A DNA stretch of 64,000 nucleotides from Maniola hyperantus (lineage: Eukaryota > Arthropoda > Insecta > Lepidoptera > Nymphalidae): contig NC_048563.1 in NCBI RefSeq assembly GCF_902806685.2, positions 3,191,098-3,255,097 of the forward strand, given 5' to 3'. The notes under the pieces were generated by a model. The model saw only the letters and a program-made list of their open reading frames with translations. It searched no databases and was not told the origin of the DNA. Shown here one piece after another: positions 1 to 15,100 of the stretch (position 1 is the stretch's first letter; each line of letters starts with the position of its first letter). A program made the position numbers and the translations under genes.

Positions 1-169
1 TGGACTGGGGGGAGGTTAGGATGGAACATGGGATTGCGCAGGGTAACCATTTTGGCCCCTTCTTGTTTCTGCTCAGTTTCGGCTGCCTTCTTGGCTTTTT
101 TCTTAGCCTTTTTGGATTTGCCTGGTACTTGGGGCTGTGCCTCCGGTATCACTATTGTTTTTGGGTTTT
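1..169 (-). CDS. FAM193: FAM193-like exon 40, cut by window edge
   Basis: Acceptor CTTAGTTCCAG. ENPKTIVIPEAQPQVPGKSK, a Lys/Ala-rich basic run, then KMVTLRNPMFHPNLPPV still open at position 1. The last block is the strongest FAM193 signature I recognise; the stop codon lies left of the window. Confidence 0.7.
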
Positions 170-3100
170 CTGGAACTAAGAAAAAAATATTTTATCTAAC
201 AGGCATTTAGCACATATGTACATCTAAATATATAAAAGGATTGACTGACTGACTGATCTATCAACGCACAGCTCAAACTACTGAACGGATTGGGCTGAAA
301 TTTGGCATACATATAGCTATTATGACAAAAACAGACAAACTAAAAATAATAATCATCCTCACCATTGACCCCGTGGTTGTGCGTGGAGAACATCATGAGT
401 GAGGGGTCCGCGTTGATGACGGGCGGGGGGCGCGGCACCGGCGTTGGGACCGACTCCAGCTGGTTGTGCTTCCACAGGGGCTGCAATAACAATTGTGTGA
501 GAGTATGAGTGATAGAGACAACGCTCTACGATGCCGAAATCTCGTTCTAAAGGTCGATGTACAACATTTTTGGCCGGCTACTGTTCAGCGTGTTGCCAGT
601 AATGACATATGGATGCGAGACATGGGCGCTAACTATGGGCCTCATAAGAAAGCTCAGAGTCACTCAGCGATCTATGTGCGGAGTTTCTCTACGTGATCAA
701 TGAAAAAATGAGGAGATCCGTAGGAGAACTAGAGTAACCGACATAGCTCAACGGGTTGCGAAGCTGAAGTGGCAATGGGCAGGGCACATAGTTCGTACAA
801 CCGATAGACGTTGGGGTCCCAAGGTGCTGGAATGGCGACCTCGCACCGGAAGACGCAGTGTTGGAAGACCCCCCACTAGGTGGACGGACGACATCAGACG
901 AGTCGCAGGGAGTCGCTGGATGGCGGCGGCGTAAGACCGTGGCGTGTGGAAGTCCCTACAAGAGACCTATGTCCAGCAGTGGACGTCTATCGGTTGATGA
1001 TGATGAGTACGCTTGACCGAAATTGGCGGCGCACGCGTTTGTTTGCTATTCACCTAACATTGTATGAGAAAGGTGAGAGGCAAGATGATTTTCATCGAAA
1101 TCAAACGCGCGAAAAGGGTTTAGGAAAAGTATTTTTGAGAAAAAAAAAAAACTAAATGTATGTTTGCAAAGTAAAGATATTTCAACTGATATAGTATACG
1201 CCAAAGTTTAATAAATTTGTTTGCTAGCATAACGTAAATATATCTTGTTATAGTTTGCTTGTCACTGTGTTCATCTTACTTATAATTTTGTATCTAACTG
1301 TGAAACCTACTATTAGCTTCTCGTCACTTAATTTTAAGATTTATAATAGATTTAAGCTGTTGGTTTTCTTAATAAAATAAAAATTAAAACAAAAATAAAA
1401 AATGAAAATAAATAAATCTAAAGTTCAATTGTTTTATAATTTTCACACTCCTAATTTTACTTGTTTACGCCCAAAGTTGTCATAAATTTAGTGTTAAAAT
1501 GTATAAGTCCCGCAAATTGCTAATGTGCGTGGCCGCCATTTTAGTGACGTCAACACTAGACTGAAGTTCCGAGCTGACGGTATATTTTTATTTCGGCTGA
1601 CGTGAAAATTACGTCATTTCCATGTTAATAAGACATGGTTCCAGCGCAATAGCAATTTGCGGGACTTATAACATGAAGTGTATCTTGTGGACTTGTGGAC
1701 GATCCCAAACTAACCGGCTCGTTGGAAAGCCTGGAGCACCGCAGAGACGTTAGCTCTCTATGCGTGTTCTATCGCATGTATAATGGGGAGTGCTCTGAAG
1801 AGCTTTTTGACCTCATTCCACCCTCTTTTTTCTACAACCGCACCGCGCGCCACCGTAAGGAATTTCACCCTCACCATCTGGGTGTCTGGTGCACTTCGAC
1901 CGTCCGCTGCGCCAGATCCTTCTTTCCACGCACATGCAAACTGTGGAACCAACTCCCATCGGCGGTGTTCCCACTAGATTATAACATGGGGTTATTCAAG
2001 GGGCGGACCAACAAATTCCTAAAAGGCCGGCAACGCATCGGCGGCTCCTCTGGTGCTGCAAATGTTCATGGGCGGCGGTAATCACTTAACATCAGGTGAC
2101 CCGCCTGCTCGTTTGCTCGCTATATCTATTAAAAAAAAAGTGTATATCCACAAAAGTACTCACAACAGATTTAATGACAGGCGGTTCTTTCTTCTCGCTG
2201 GGCTGAACCCGAGTCAAGGTTATGCCGGGAGGAAGCTTCAGATCTGCTACCTGGAATAAATAAAAAAAATTATATACTTCCACTACAATACTAAAGTCTG
2301 TCTGTCTGTCTGCTACTTTGATAAGTAGTACTTAATTTATGACTACTATGGAACTACAATTTCGGTATATGAAAAAAAAATAAGTGCACAGAATCCATAC
2401 TAATATTTTAGCGTTTAAACTACCGCGAGTGATTTCCATTATAAATAAAAATCAAACCCGCGCAGTCAAAAACCGCGGCGCGTGCGCGAACCGACTCCCT
2501 TGAAAAAGGACCCCGGATGGGTTCGAAACTAGTCGGGCTAACGGCGACTTAACACGTGAGTACAGCCGGGACAGATATTATTCATACTAATATTATAAAT
2601 CTGAAACTGAAGGTGTGTCTGTTTTTAACCTCTTCCCCGACTTTGACATTTGGTACAAATGTAGCTTGCATCCCAGGAACCGATATGGGCTACTTTTTAT
2701 CCCGGGATTTACAAGATATCCCATTTTAAAAAAAAAAACTACGCGGGCGAAATCACGGGCATCATCATCTAGACGGACGAACGTACAGACTTGCGCATCT
2801 AAATATATAAAAGGAAAGGTGACTGACTGACTGACTGATCTATCAACGCACAGCTCAAACTACTGGATCGGGGTAAAATTTGGCATGCAGATAGCTATTA
2901 TGACGTAGGTATCCGCTAAGAAAGGATATTTGAAAATTCAACCACTAAGGGGGGGTGAAATAGGGGTTTTAAATTTGTGTAGTCCACGGGGACGAAGTCG
3001 CCAGCATAAGCTAGTAATATTATAAATCTGGATGTGTGTCTGTTTGTTCACTTCAATTCTCAATTATTGGGTTTTAGATGGTGCATACTGGGCGTGTCTG

Positions 3101-6100
3101 TTTGTTATCATTTTCCCATCCGTTTAACTGACTTTGACGTGTGGCACAGATATAGGACCTTTGATCTAGGGAAATACAAGAATTTCCACGGATGAAATCA
3201 CGGGCATCATCATCTAGACGGACAGACTTGCCCATTTATAATATTAGTATGTACACTTGCCTGAACGCCGCAACTTAGTTGTTCCATGATGCTACACGAC
3301 GCCGGCTTTTCAGGCTCGTTGGAACACGGGTTCTGTTAACATTGAAAAGTTTTAATTTTTTATTATTATTCAGAAGTTAGCCCTAAATTCAGACTGTTTA
3401 AAAGAGCTAGACTAAAGTACTGTGTAACCGCGTATGAGATAGCGATAGCACGACGTAACGATGAATAACACGACAATTACCATTGTTTGGTAGTCAATAT
3501 TTGTATAAACAGTTCAACAACATTTGTATTAAATGTTTTGTATGTGAAAACAAGTAAATAACTAATGAAAAATACAACGAGGCCACGAATTCTCAAAGTT
3601 TGTTTTGCAACTAAAGTTGTACTCCTTGAAAAAAATCGGTTACACGATAAGAGATAAAAATAGGTTAGCTGCGTCTCTGTTTATCACAATTAGTAACTTT
3701 ATCTGTGCTCTCTTTTTAGTGTGAATGAGAAAGCAAACGTTACCATACCCCTTTGGTTTCTGCACGGCATCGTATCGGAACGCTAAATTGCTTGGCGACA
3801 CGTCTTTGCCGGTAGGGTGGTAACTAGCCATGGCCGAAGCCTCCCAAGAGACTAGACCAAAGAAAATTTAGAAATCACAAAACTCTAAATTTCCGCTGCC
3901 GGGAGTCAAACCCGGGACCACCCGCTAATAGGGCCACAGCGTTCACCGCTGCGCCAGGGAGGTCGTAAAATTACCTTTAATTTTTTTTTTTAAGTGAGAT
4001 AGCGAGTCAACGAGCAGGCGGGTCACCTGATGTTAAGTGATTACCGCCGCCCATAAACATTTGCAGCACCAGAGGAATTGCCGATGCGTTGCCGGCCTTT
4101 CAGGAATTTGTTGGTCCGGCCCTTGTTGCCCCCATGTTGTAATCTAGTGGGAACACCACTGATGGGAATTTCACTAAATCACACCCACCCTCCTTTTTTT
4201 TGGATTTAGGTTTTCAAATATCCTGTGGGAATTCAATTCTCAGAGATAAAAGTAGCCTATGTCTGTCTCCAAGATGCAAGCTATTTCAGTTCCAAATTTC
4301 GTCAAAATCGGTAGAGCGGCGAAAAGATAACAAACAGATACACACACTTTCGCTTTTATAATATTTGTATGAACATGGATTACCTATGACGGAAGGGTAT
4401 AAGTCCCGCAAATTGCTATTGCGCTGGAACCATGTCTCATTAACATCGAAATGACGTCATTCTGACGTTAACCGAAATAAAAATATACCATCAGCTCGAA
4501 ACTTGTCTAGTGCTGACGTCCCTATAATGGCGACCACGCGCATTAGCAATTTGCGGGACTTAAAGCCAACATGTGTTATTTCTTGTTCGATGGTACGGAA
4601 CCCTTCGTGTGCGAGTCCGACTCGCACTTGACAGATTTTTTAATTCTCTTATTTTTAGGGCATAACTCAAAAACTACTTTTTCGGGGTTAGTCCCTTAGC
4701 AAAAGGATTTTTTTATTCAGATACAAGTTAGCCCATGACGGCAATCTCACCTGGTGGTAAGTGACGATGCAGTCTAAGATGGAAGTGGGCTAACCTGGAA
4801 GGAATATGGGAGTATTTTTTTTTAATAAACCCATGCCCCTTTGGTTGCTACACGACATCGTACCGGAACGCCAAACTCGCTTATGCCCCTTTGGTTTCTA
4901 TCCGGCATCGTACCGGAACTCAAAACTCGCTTAGCGGCATGGCGTTGTCGGTAGGGTGGTAACTAGCCACGGCCGAAGCCTCTCACCAAACCAGACCAGA
5001 AACTTAGAAATTATAAAATTCCAAATCCCTGCCAGGAATCGAGTCCGGGACCTCCCACTAATAAGACCACAGCGTTTATCACTAACCGCCGTACTCAGAG
5101 TCGCTAATCGTTACTTAAGATTGAGTTAAAACGAGACAGATTTATGTGAGTGATATAGCTCTGTCTCGTTTTACCTAACTTTAGGAAAGATTAAGCTACT
5201 CTGAGTACGGCTGTACGGAGTCAAAACACCACTAACCTTTTTACTAACAACTTCTATCGTAGTATCAGCAGTGATGTTAATGACTTGCTGTTTCTGTGTG
5301 TTGTTGTCCTTCTTTTTGTCCTTTTTGTTGTTTTGTTGCGTTTGTTGTTGCGGTTGTTGTTGTGTTGTCTTCGTCTTAGCCGTTGTTGCTGTTGACAAAA
5401 CAACAATATCATAGTAGTTGTACAACTTACTATTTTATTTACTACTAGCTGAAGCTAGGTTTTTTTTTTTTAATTCAGATACAAATTAATGATTGCAATC
5501 TCACCACCAAGTGATGATGCAGATGAACCCAAACTCACGCTTGGCCAAAAAATTGACTATACCAAAATTGTTTTTCAGTTTTCACAAATAAAGACCTAAA
5601 GTTTCCTAACACAGTTTCCCTGTATCTCCCTATGGTTTTGGATTTCCCCATACTGTCCCAAAAAAACATACTGTATATATACATAACATATAATAATATT
5701 TTTTTGCATTTCTTACCAGTCTTGTCCACTTTATTTTCCTTTCCTTTCTTTTCTTCTTTTTTCACCTCTTTCTTGTCTTCTTTCTTCTGTTCCTTTTTCT
5801 CTTTCTTTAGTTCTTTTTTGTCTTTTTTCGTGTTCTCAGTTTGAAGCGGTTCCGATTTCTTGTCTCTTTTCATGTTCTCAGTATGGAGCGGTTCCGATTT
5901 CTTGTCTTTTTTACTCTTCGCTGCCTCTTGGGCCTGTTGTTGCTCTTTTCTTCTTTCTTCTTCTTCTGCCTGTAAGAGAAAGAGAAATACGTTTTATTAC
6001 ACATAAGCTTATGCTCGCAACTTCGTCCCCCCTAACCCCTATTTCACCGCCTTAGGGGTTTAATTTCCAAAAATCCTTTGTTAGCGGACGCCTACGTCAG

Positions 6101-9100
6101 AATCTACGTAGCTACCTGCATGCCAAATTTCAGCCCGATCCGTCCAGTAGTTTGAGCTGTGCGTTGATAGATCAGTCAGTCATTCAATCCTTTTATATAT
6201 GTCGGAGAACAAGGGGGATGGCCGACATCAGAAGGTAGTAATTTCAATTACAATCATTGTAATACTCACTTATCACACATGAAAACCACTAGCGTAACGT
6301 AACATAGGTAAACCTAACCCTACCTAGCGACCGGCTCCACCATGTCCCCATACCGGCCCCAGACCAACCAGCTAACCTAGCACACCACAATTAGTCCAAT
6401 TAACATCAATTACAACAATCACGTTTGTCTAATACAAATTGGAACGATACAAAAGGACTCACCCGATAAACAACCTGTCTAGATCGCCAAAACACACTCA
6501 CCGCAACCTTTTACAACCTAGTAGTATAACCGCAAACAACTGAAACCACATTAGGTCACAACGACAATGATAATAACAAAACCTACAGTACGACACACAT
6601 AGTATCCACTGAGAAGCGACTCTGGCCAAAGCCAAACGAATAATGTCTCGTGACACTCCGCCTGGGGGTGAGCCCTAGGGCTCGAAGAAATAATTCGAGA
6701 GGTCGGGGGGCAACGTCCTCCTAAGGGCGCCTCCTGTGAGGCTCGGACCACGGCTTAGGATGACGTTGGGATGGGTGGAGTTGTCGGTTTTGTTGGTTAG
6801 TCCGTACGCCCCCGAGGCCGTGGCGTGAGCCCACGTCCGGGTGACGTTAGAAATCGGGGACCTCGTCTTCGCCGGCGAAGACGCTGTGATGAGGTTGAAT
6901 TGTGTAGCCCTACGAGATAGGGTGCATTGTCGGTCATGATTTGATCGTCGGGGTCGTTAAGGACGTGCTTAGGGCGTCTTTTATCTGGGGGGTCGTTTCG
7001 GTCAGGGGTGTAAGTCGCTGCCTCAACTATTAGGGGGTTGGGGTGTCTAATGGCTTTCTCAAAATAATTTTTGGAAAGCTGTTTAAAGTAATGAGCTATT
7101 GTCGGGAGTTGGAGGTCTCTGTGGAGGTCCACGTTGCGCATGTACCACGGGGAGCCAGTGGCCGTACGCATAAACTTATTCTGTAGGACTTGGAGAGGTT
7201 TGAGAGAGGAGGGCGGCAGGTGTGCAAATGCAACACAGGCATAAGACATTATTGGGCGGATGCACGTTTTGTATAGCGTGACTTTATGTCGAAGTGACAT
7301 TTTGCTCTTTGCGCAAATCATGGGGTAAAGACGGGAGAGCACATACGCTGCGTTCTTGCGGACTCTACGAATGTGCGCGGCGAAGCTCATCTTGTCATCA
7401 AAGGTTACACCCAAGTACTTGGTATTAGTTTGCCAGGGAATGGGGCGGTCGTAAAGAGTTATTTCAGTCTGTCGAAGTTTGTATTGTGATTTCCTTTTGG
7501 ACTTTTGAAAGAGCACTGCTGCGCTTTTCTCCGGGTTAACCTCTATCCTCCAAAGGCGGAACCAGTGGCCTAGGCTACTGACTGCCTTTTGGAGTCGAGC
7601 TTTAACGTTCCGGTAGTTTAAGTCGGAGCTGTATAGAGCGGTGTCATCCGCGAACTGGGCTATATGAACATGAGGGGATCTGGGAATGTCGCTGGTGTAC
7701 AGCGCGTACAAAAGTGGCGAGAGCAGGGAGCCCTGAGGGACTCCTGCTCGAAGAGGTCTTGGGGAGGATAGGGTTCCATCCAGACGGTAGCGGAAAGTTC
7801 GATTGGTGAGAAATTCTCGTAGTAAACGTACGAGTCTTTCGGGCACGCCTAGATGGTAAAGCTTGTAGATCAAGCCGGCGTGCCACACCTTGTCGAAGGC
7901 TTTGGCTACATCGAAGAAGAGGGCTCCCGTTGGGATACCTCTCGTTTTGAATCGGTTGAAACCGAGAAGGATGTGCTCCGTGAGGCGGTGCACTTGATGA
8001 ACACATGAGTGTCTGGTTCGAAAGCCAAATTGCTCGTCGTTGAGGAGGTTTTTCTCCTCTACGACGGACCTAAGTCGGTTAAGGATGACTTTCTCATACA
8101 CCTTGCCAAGGGTGTTGAGCAAACTAATGGGGCGGTAGCTAGTAGGGAGGTTCCTAGGTTTCCCTGGCTTGGGGATGCCTATAACGGTAGCTTCTTTCCA
8201 CCTGTCGGGGAAGGAGCATCCCGCCATGAGGGTGTTGAAAATGACAACCAGGAGGTTGATTAATACGTCGGGGAGTAACTTTAGAGTTTTGTTATTAATA
8301 GAGTCGGGGCCTGGGGCTTTTTTGGCGTGAAATTCTTTGATAATTTGACGAACTTCGCCGCTATTCGTCGGGAGGATTGGATCGCCACCTGGGGCGGAAG
8401 AGAAGATAGATGCTAGTTTGTTTTCGACTAGTTCTATATGGGACTTGTCTACAGAGATGGTGCTCGGGGAGCATTGGGCTTCTAAGCTATCGGCCAAGCA
8501 TTCGGCCTTATCGACATCTTCAAAGGCGGGCGGTTGATTGGGACGTAAAAGCGGAGGAGTGGCCGAGACAGGGTCGGCTTTGAGAGCTCTCGCCAGGCTG
8601 TAGTAGGCTACATGCGATGGCTTGAGCTCACTCAGCTTCCTGTCCCATTGTTCGTCGCGGAGTTCGGCAAGGCGAGCCTTTACCTCCCTCTGGGCTCTCC
8701 AGAGTTCTCTCCGGTTGTCGGCGTTAGGACATGCGTCATGGGCTCTACGTTTAGCGTTTTTGATGGTGATGAGCTCTCTGGCGTCGTCCGGCAACTGTCG
8801 ACGGGTGAAACCGTTCGGCATCTGTCGGGAGCAGGCGCTTAGAGCATCGCGGATATGATTAGTAAGGTGCAGTGAGGCTGCATGCGCTTCATCTAGACTA
8901 CCTATAATGTCAGGAATTTGAGAGATGTGCACTGAGTCTATAGACTTAAGATGCTCTGAGAGCTTCTTGAAATCAATGACTGTTTTGGTCGGGGGGGCCG
9001 CGGTGGGCGGGGGTCCTAGCCGCATTAGGACGGGACGGTGGTCTGAACCTAGCTCGGACAGCACCTCCAAAGGACTCACCTGAAGGGCGATGTTCTTTAG

Positions 9101-12100
9101 AAGAGCTATATCGAGTATGTCCGGTCTGTCTGTTGAATTGTCGGTCATTGGATAACGAGTCGGTGTGTCAGGGGCTATAACTATGAAGTTAAGATCGGGG
9201 CGGTGCGTCAGTCTTTCGAGTTGGCGTCCTCGTGAGTTCGGGGAGCGGCAATTCCAACTTTGATGTTTGGCGTTAAGGTCTCCGGCCACGATAACGGAGT
9301 CTCCTAGTGAGAGAAGTGCGCGGATGTCACTTTCTAACAGATCTTTCGAGGGAGAGAGATAAACGGATGCTAGTATGACCGACGGATGGCCAGTCATACT
9401 CACCTGACATATGGAAGCTTCCATGTTGGTTAGTTGTGGAGGATCGAGAGGAGTGCAGTGAAGAGCCCTTCTGTAGTATATGGCAGTGCCACCCTTAGCA
9501 GTGGCCCTGTCGTTTCTGACTATATTAAAATTAGCAATTCTGGGATTACTTCTACTAGGTTTCAAGAAGGTCTCTTGCAATAGAAGAATGTCGGTTTGAT
9601 GTGCACATACAAATTCGCGGACTTCGTCCATTTGGTCGATAAGGCCGTTCGCGTTGTAGAACGCGACTACTAAGGAGTGGGGTTTTAATCTACCTTTGGT
9701 CGTACTATCCATTATGGGTTGCTTTAAGGTTATTAATGGAGATGAGCAGACCCAAGTGTTGGGTAATAGCTAATTTGGGATCCTTCCTGAAGGTCCGGGC
9801 GAAAACTTCCATCTCCACTATATCAATAGAGGCGAGGACAGTTTCGATTAAGTGGAGATTATCCGCAGCGTTAGTCGCCGCGGATGAATGGAGAGAAGGC
9901 TCTGCTTGGGGCTGGGGCGTAGGCGCGGAAGCCTTTACCGGGGCTGATTGGGCGGGCTTGGCCGGGGCTGGTTGGGCGGGCTTTGGCGCAGGGGGGTTAG
10001 CCCTGGGAAGGGGTTTTTCCCATGCGTTGGTGGCCGGAGCCGGCGCAGGGACGAATTTCTGGGCGGGTTGGGGAGCTGCAGCAGGTTTGCGGCCGGCCGG
10101 TTTGACCCTTCGCTTTTGCTCCTTGGGGGCTTTAGGGCATCCGCGATAATTCGCGGTGTGCCCTTGAGACCTGCAAAGAACACAGCTCGGGGGTTCCTCG
10201 GTAGGTTGCTTCCTGGGGCAGTCGGAGGTGCCGTGGTCCCCTAGGCACTTTACGCACCTGGGGTGGGCGAAACAATTCCTTGCGGAATGGCCGTACATCT
10301 GGCAGCGATGGCACTGGCCCATCCTGCCACGGTTACGGGGGGGCTCTATTTTAAGACCCGTGAGACGACACACCGATGTGATGTTGTTGATTTTCTTACC
10401 CGCGGGGGTAAGTTCGAGGGTTACGAGCACCATCTCGTAGGGGGCTTTGGTTCTAGGATGGTACATCCTGTGAACCTCTAGTACTGGCAGCTCCTGGGAA
10501 AGGAGGTCTGTCTTTATGTGGTCGGTGTTCAGCTCCTTCGGAAGGCCGCGAATGACTACGCGTAGAACGCGTTCGTCGGGGAGAGCGTAGGTGTGGAACC
10601 CTACATTCTCTTGACGGAGAGTCTTGGTGAGAAGGCGATGGTCGCCTGAAGTTGGGCATTGAACTTTGATGCCCACTGCGGTCGAGCGGGCACTCGTGAA
10701 GGAGATACCCTGCTGGTCTAAAAGTGGCAGGATACGCTGCCAGCTCAGTTTCTCTCTAATGAAGAGAGGAGGGACTTTTTCCCTTGGCGGTTCCTCCATG
10801 GGGGAGTCTTCAGACTCCTCCTCGGAGGTCGCTTGGGAGGTCGTGGGTTGGTTACCGGGCCCTGAAGGGGCTGCAACGCCCACCTTTTTAGGTGGGTTTG
10901 CGTGCGACTTTGAGGCCTTCAGCTTTCGCTTCTGGGCCTTCGTCTGCACCGTCATGAATTCCTCTGTTTCAGAGGAGGCTGGGGACGTTTCGGAGTGAGG
11001 CTCCTTGGTCGGGATCGGTTTTTGGGCTGAGGGCCCGGCTGGGGTTTTGGAGTGAGGCTCCTTAGTGTCGGTCGGTGTCACGGTCGGGGTGTCGTCCTCC
11101 ATGGCCGTGGCCGAGGGAGGAGATGCCGGGGGACGGTCGTAGCGCGTAGGCGTCCGACTCGCATGTACCTTAAATTTCTTAAGGTAGTTGGGGTCTCGGG
11201 TCGCGAGGTCGGCGATGAGAGCACTCATGTCGACGTCTTTGTAAAATGTCTGGGGGAACTCCGGGCCCTGATGGGGCCCAGGAGCGGGTTGGTCGGGGTG
11301 GTTGGGGCCCATAGTGGACCCGGTGGCGCTAAAGGTCCTCCCTGCCAAGGCAGGGAGGTGGGTACCTACGGTGTGGCCCTAATGTGAGTCCCCGCCCTTG
11401 GGTGACGGGGGTGTGAACCTATGCTGCGCTTAGACTAGTGTACTCACGGAACCTGGGCTCTAGAACTACACTACACTATACACAACGCAGGAACAATCGA
11501 AGCACTGGCAATCCAGGGCACTTGCACTGACACAGGGCGAACTCGCGCGAGAGTCGGAGCGGTACCGAGAGGTAGAGCGCATGAGCGAACGTCCGCACGG
11601 GGCGGAAGCCGAGCACGGAATCATCTCGTGACACACTGCGCATCTCATTTTATAATCTCACAATGACGGTGGGGACGATGACGCGATGTTCAATGAGCAA
11701 AGTCTTTACAATTAAATGGCGGCGAGCCTACATATATTAAAGACTAGATTACGCCCGCGACTTTATTCAAGTAGGTTAAGGTTTTTAAAAATCCAGTGGA
11801 TCCAGAAAATACAGTCCATCCTATATTCCAGGACAAAAACAAGCCTAGACTTCTTTTTATCCCGGATGCAAGCTATCTCTGTATCAAAATTTTATCATAG
11901 TCAGTTTAACAGATGGGCCGGGCAAAGGTAGCAGACAGACAGACAAACACTTTTTTTTTTTTTTAAAGAATATTAGCCATGTTAAATGACTAATATTCCC
12001 CTTTCCCCTCCAACTAAGCGTAAAGTTTGTGCTAGGAGTAGGTACGACAATAGTGCAACGGGCGGGGTTTGAACCGTCGACCTTTCGGTTTTCAGTCCAC

Positions 12101-15100
12101 TCCTTTACCTGTTGAGGTATTGACGCTCAAAACTTATAATAATAGTATGGAAGTATGGATAAATAACTAGCTTATCAGCCTGTCTTTACTTAAATGAAAT
12201 TTTTGTAAATCCTAAGAGAAAACCTACATGATTTCTAGAACCATGCGAAAGTGTTTGTTTGTTTGTCCTTCAATCACGTCCCAATGGGGCAACAGATTGA
12301 CGTGAAGTATATAGTTAAAGACCATGTGGGTCATCTATCCACGCAGCCGAAGTCGCAAACATCACCTAGTTATAAGTTAATGCCCTATCGCACGTTGACG
12401 GCACTATGTCAGTAACCATCCCGCAAGTGCCAACAACAATTGTACAAAGCTTAAACTCCACCTTACCTGTTGCTTTGCTAATAATTTCCTTTGCTTCTTA
12501 GAAAGAGGCTGCTCTTCGACCGGCGCTTCTGGGGCTTGTTGCTTCTCCTTCTTTGCTTCGGTCTTCTGACTTTGTGGCTCTTTTTGCTTCTTCTAGAAAT
12601 AAAGGTGAAAAGGGTGGTCATAGCATGGCAGTTAGAAAGAAAGAAAGAAAATGCATTTATTTGTTGTTGGTGTCACAGATAAAAACAAAGTACAAATGTA
12701 ACATTTTCATCTGTGACACCACCAGTTACAGTACGCGACAGAAAGTAATGAACATCGACCTTTAGAAGGAGATAGCAGATTTGTAAAGCGTTGTCCCTGT
12801 CATTGAGACCGACAAAACGTCACATAGGTATGAGTGACAGATACAACGCTCTACAAAGCCGAAATGCCGATGCCTAAAATCCGATGTACGTTACTTTCTG
12901 CCGCGTAATGTAAGATGGGAGCCTCCTATTCAGGGGGGACCAGAGTTCAATCCCAGGCATGCACTTTTCGTATTTATATGCGTTTTAAGTAATTAAATAT
13001 CATTTGCTTTAACGATGAAGGAAAACATCGTGAGGAAACCTGAGAGTTCTCCATAATGTTCTCAAAGGTGTGTGAAGTCTACCAATCTGCACATGGCCAG
13101 CGTGGTAGACTATGGCCAAACCTACTCACTCTGAAAAGAGACCCGCGGGGTGATTACGTATCTCGCGACAGGCGTAAATCTCGCAATCATTGCTGTCAAA
13201 CGTCACACGTAAAAGCGGCTACAGAGAGACAGCACCACAAAGCAAAATAAGAAGAAGAAGAGAGACAGCAAATGACTGTCGCATTGCTACTGCTGTCGCG
13301 TTGCTGTCGCTCCTGCAACGTTTTACGTAATCAGCCAGCCGTGCTCTGTAGTGGGCAGGTGGCGGTGGGTTGATATGATGATGTCCAGTGGCGTGCAGCT
13401 CATAGAAGCATAAACGCACTGCTTACCCTCATTGTAAGAAATCAAATGCTTACTTTTTCACTATAACCTGCCGTAAAACAAGTTCATACCTAAATGCATA
13501 CCCTGGCTTGAACTCCTGTGCACGCCACTGATGATGTCTTACCTTCTCTTTGGCGGGGCCCTTGGCCAGCTGGTTCATGTGGGCTATTGCCTGTTCCCAG
13601 GTCTGTTTCTTCTGACTGTCTGTTTGCTTTTGGTTGGACTGCTCTTCGCATACTTCCACTGCAAATTAATATTATTTTTAGGATTCCGTACCTCAAAAGG
13701 AAAATTGAACTCTTATAGGATCGCTTTGTTGTCTGTCTGTCTGTCTGTCAGTCAAGAAACCTACAGGGTACTTCCCGTTGACCTAGAATCATGAAATTTG
13801 GTAGGTAGGTAGGTCTTATAGCTGGTATTAGGGGAAAAATCTGAAAACCGTGAATTTGTGGTTACATCACACAAAAAAATTAAATTGTGGTCATGAACTA
13901 ATAATTAGTATTTTCAATTTTCTAAGTTAGATAACTATATCAAGTGGCGTATCATATGAAAGGCATTTACCTGTTCATTCTAAAACAGATTTTTATTTAT
14001 TTTTATGCATCATAGTTTTTGATTTATCGTGAAAATGTCGAAAAAATACGACTGTAGTACGGAACCCTCAATGCGCGAGCCTGACTCGCACTTAGCCGGT
14101 TTTTTAACACTAAGCCATTTAATGAATCCATACTAATATTATAAATGCGAAAGTGTCTCTGTCTGTCCGTCTGTCTGTCTGCTAGCCTTTCACGGCCCAC
14201 CCGTTCAACTGTTTTAGACGAAATTTGGTACAGCGATAGCTTGTCCCGGGGAAGGACATTTACATTCGTAAAACCGATAGACGTTGGGGTCCCAAGGTGC
14301 TGGAATGGCGACCTCGCACCGGAAGACGCAGTGTTGGAAGACCCCCCACTAGGTGGACGGACGACATCAGACGAGTCGCAGGGAGTAGCTGGATGGCGGC
14401 GGCGTGAGACCATGGCGTGTGGAAGTCCCTACAAGAGACCTATGTCCAGCAGTGGACGTCTATCAGTTGATGATGATGACCTTTAAAGTCGGTCCCGGAT
14501 ATGAGTCTCGCCAAGGCAGGGTCAGGTTGTCCGCGCAAAGACAGAGTCACGGCCGAGCCGTTGGCGTGCGAAACGCGCATTGTGCTGCCGTCCGCAAAAC
14601 CGTCCACTAGGGTCAACAGAAAACATATAGAATAGAATAGAATATTTTATTTTATTTTATTTAACAGGAAAACTTACAGCTAATATGAAAAAATGAATAG
14701 GTAAAAACAGAAGAAGATTGAAGCTAATGACAAGTTTTCACAGATAGAATAAACATAAGAAAAACAAAAAAAAACTCGACTGGGGGAGAGAAAATTCAGG
14801 GAGAAGTAATAAAAACGAGATCTGGCCAACGAATTTTTTTTTTTTTTTTTTTAAGAATATTAGCCATATTAAATGACTAATATTCCCCTTTCCTCTCCAA
14901 CTAAGCGTCAGGCTTGTGCTAGGAGTAGGTACCACAATAGTGCAACGGGCGGGTTTTGAACCGTCAACCTCTCGGTTTTCAGTCCACTCCTTTACCGATT
15001 GAGCTATTGAGGCTCTAATTTAACTTATTTTATATTCTTATTCAAGTATACTTTTACAAGTGCTTTTGAATCGTCAACTAGTTTAATTTACCACTGGTTC

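Larger units (their letters stand above)
6203..11730 (-). mobile_element. Full-length jockey-type LINE
   Basis: About 5.5 kb in the intron between FAM193-like exons 35 and 36. It contains a 5' UTR, two intact ORFs overlapping by 8 bases, and about 590 bp of 3' UTR without a long poly-A. The left junction interrupts the TATATA end of a Helitron-like copy (6004-6199), and a similar ATATAT occ urs at the right junction near 11733, so target duplication is likely but approximate. Both ORFs lack stops, so the insertion looks young. It is on the same strand as the host gene, so it would be transcribed within the pre-mRNA. Confidence 0.8.

Noticed and set aside
1695..2081. 128-aa plus ORF as a host gene
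   Set aside because: Matches the C-terminal tail typical of LINE ORF2 and is followed by a LINE 3' UTR and A-run.
9736..11387. Plus-strand ORFs over LINE ORF1
   Set aside because: Antisense shadows of a GC-rich Pro/Ala gene; they lack known motifs.
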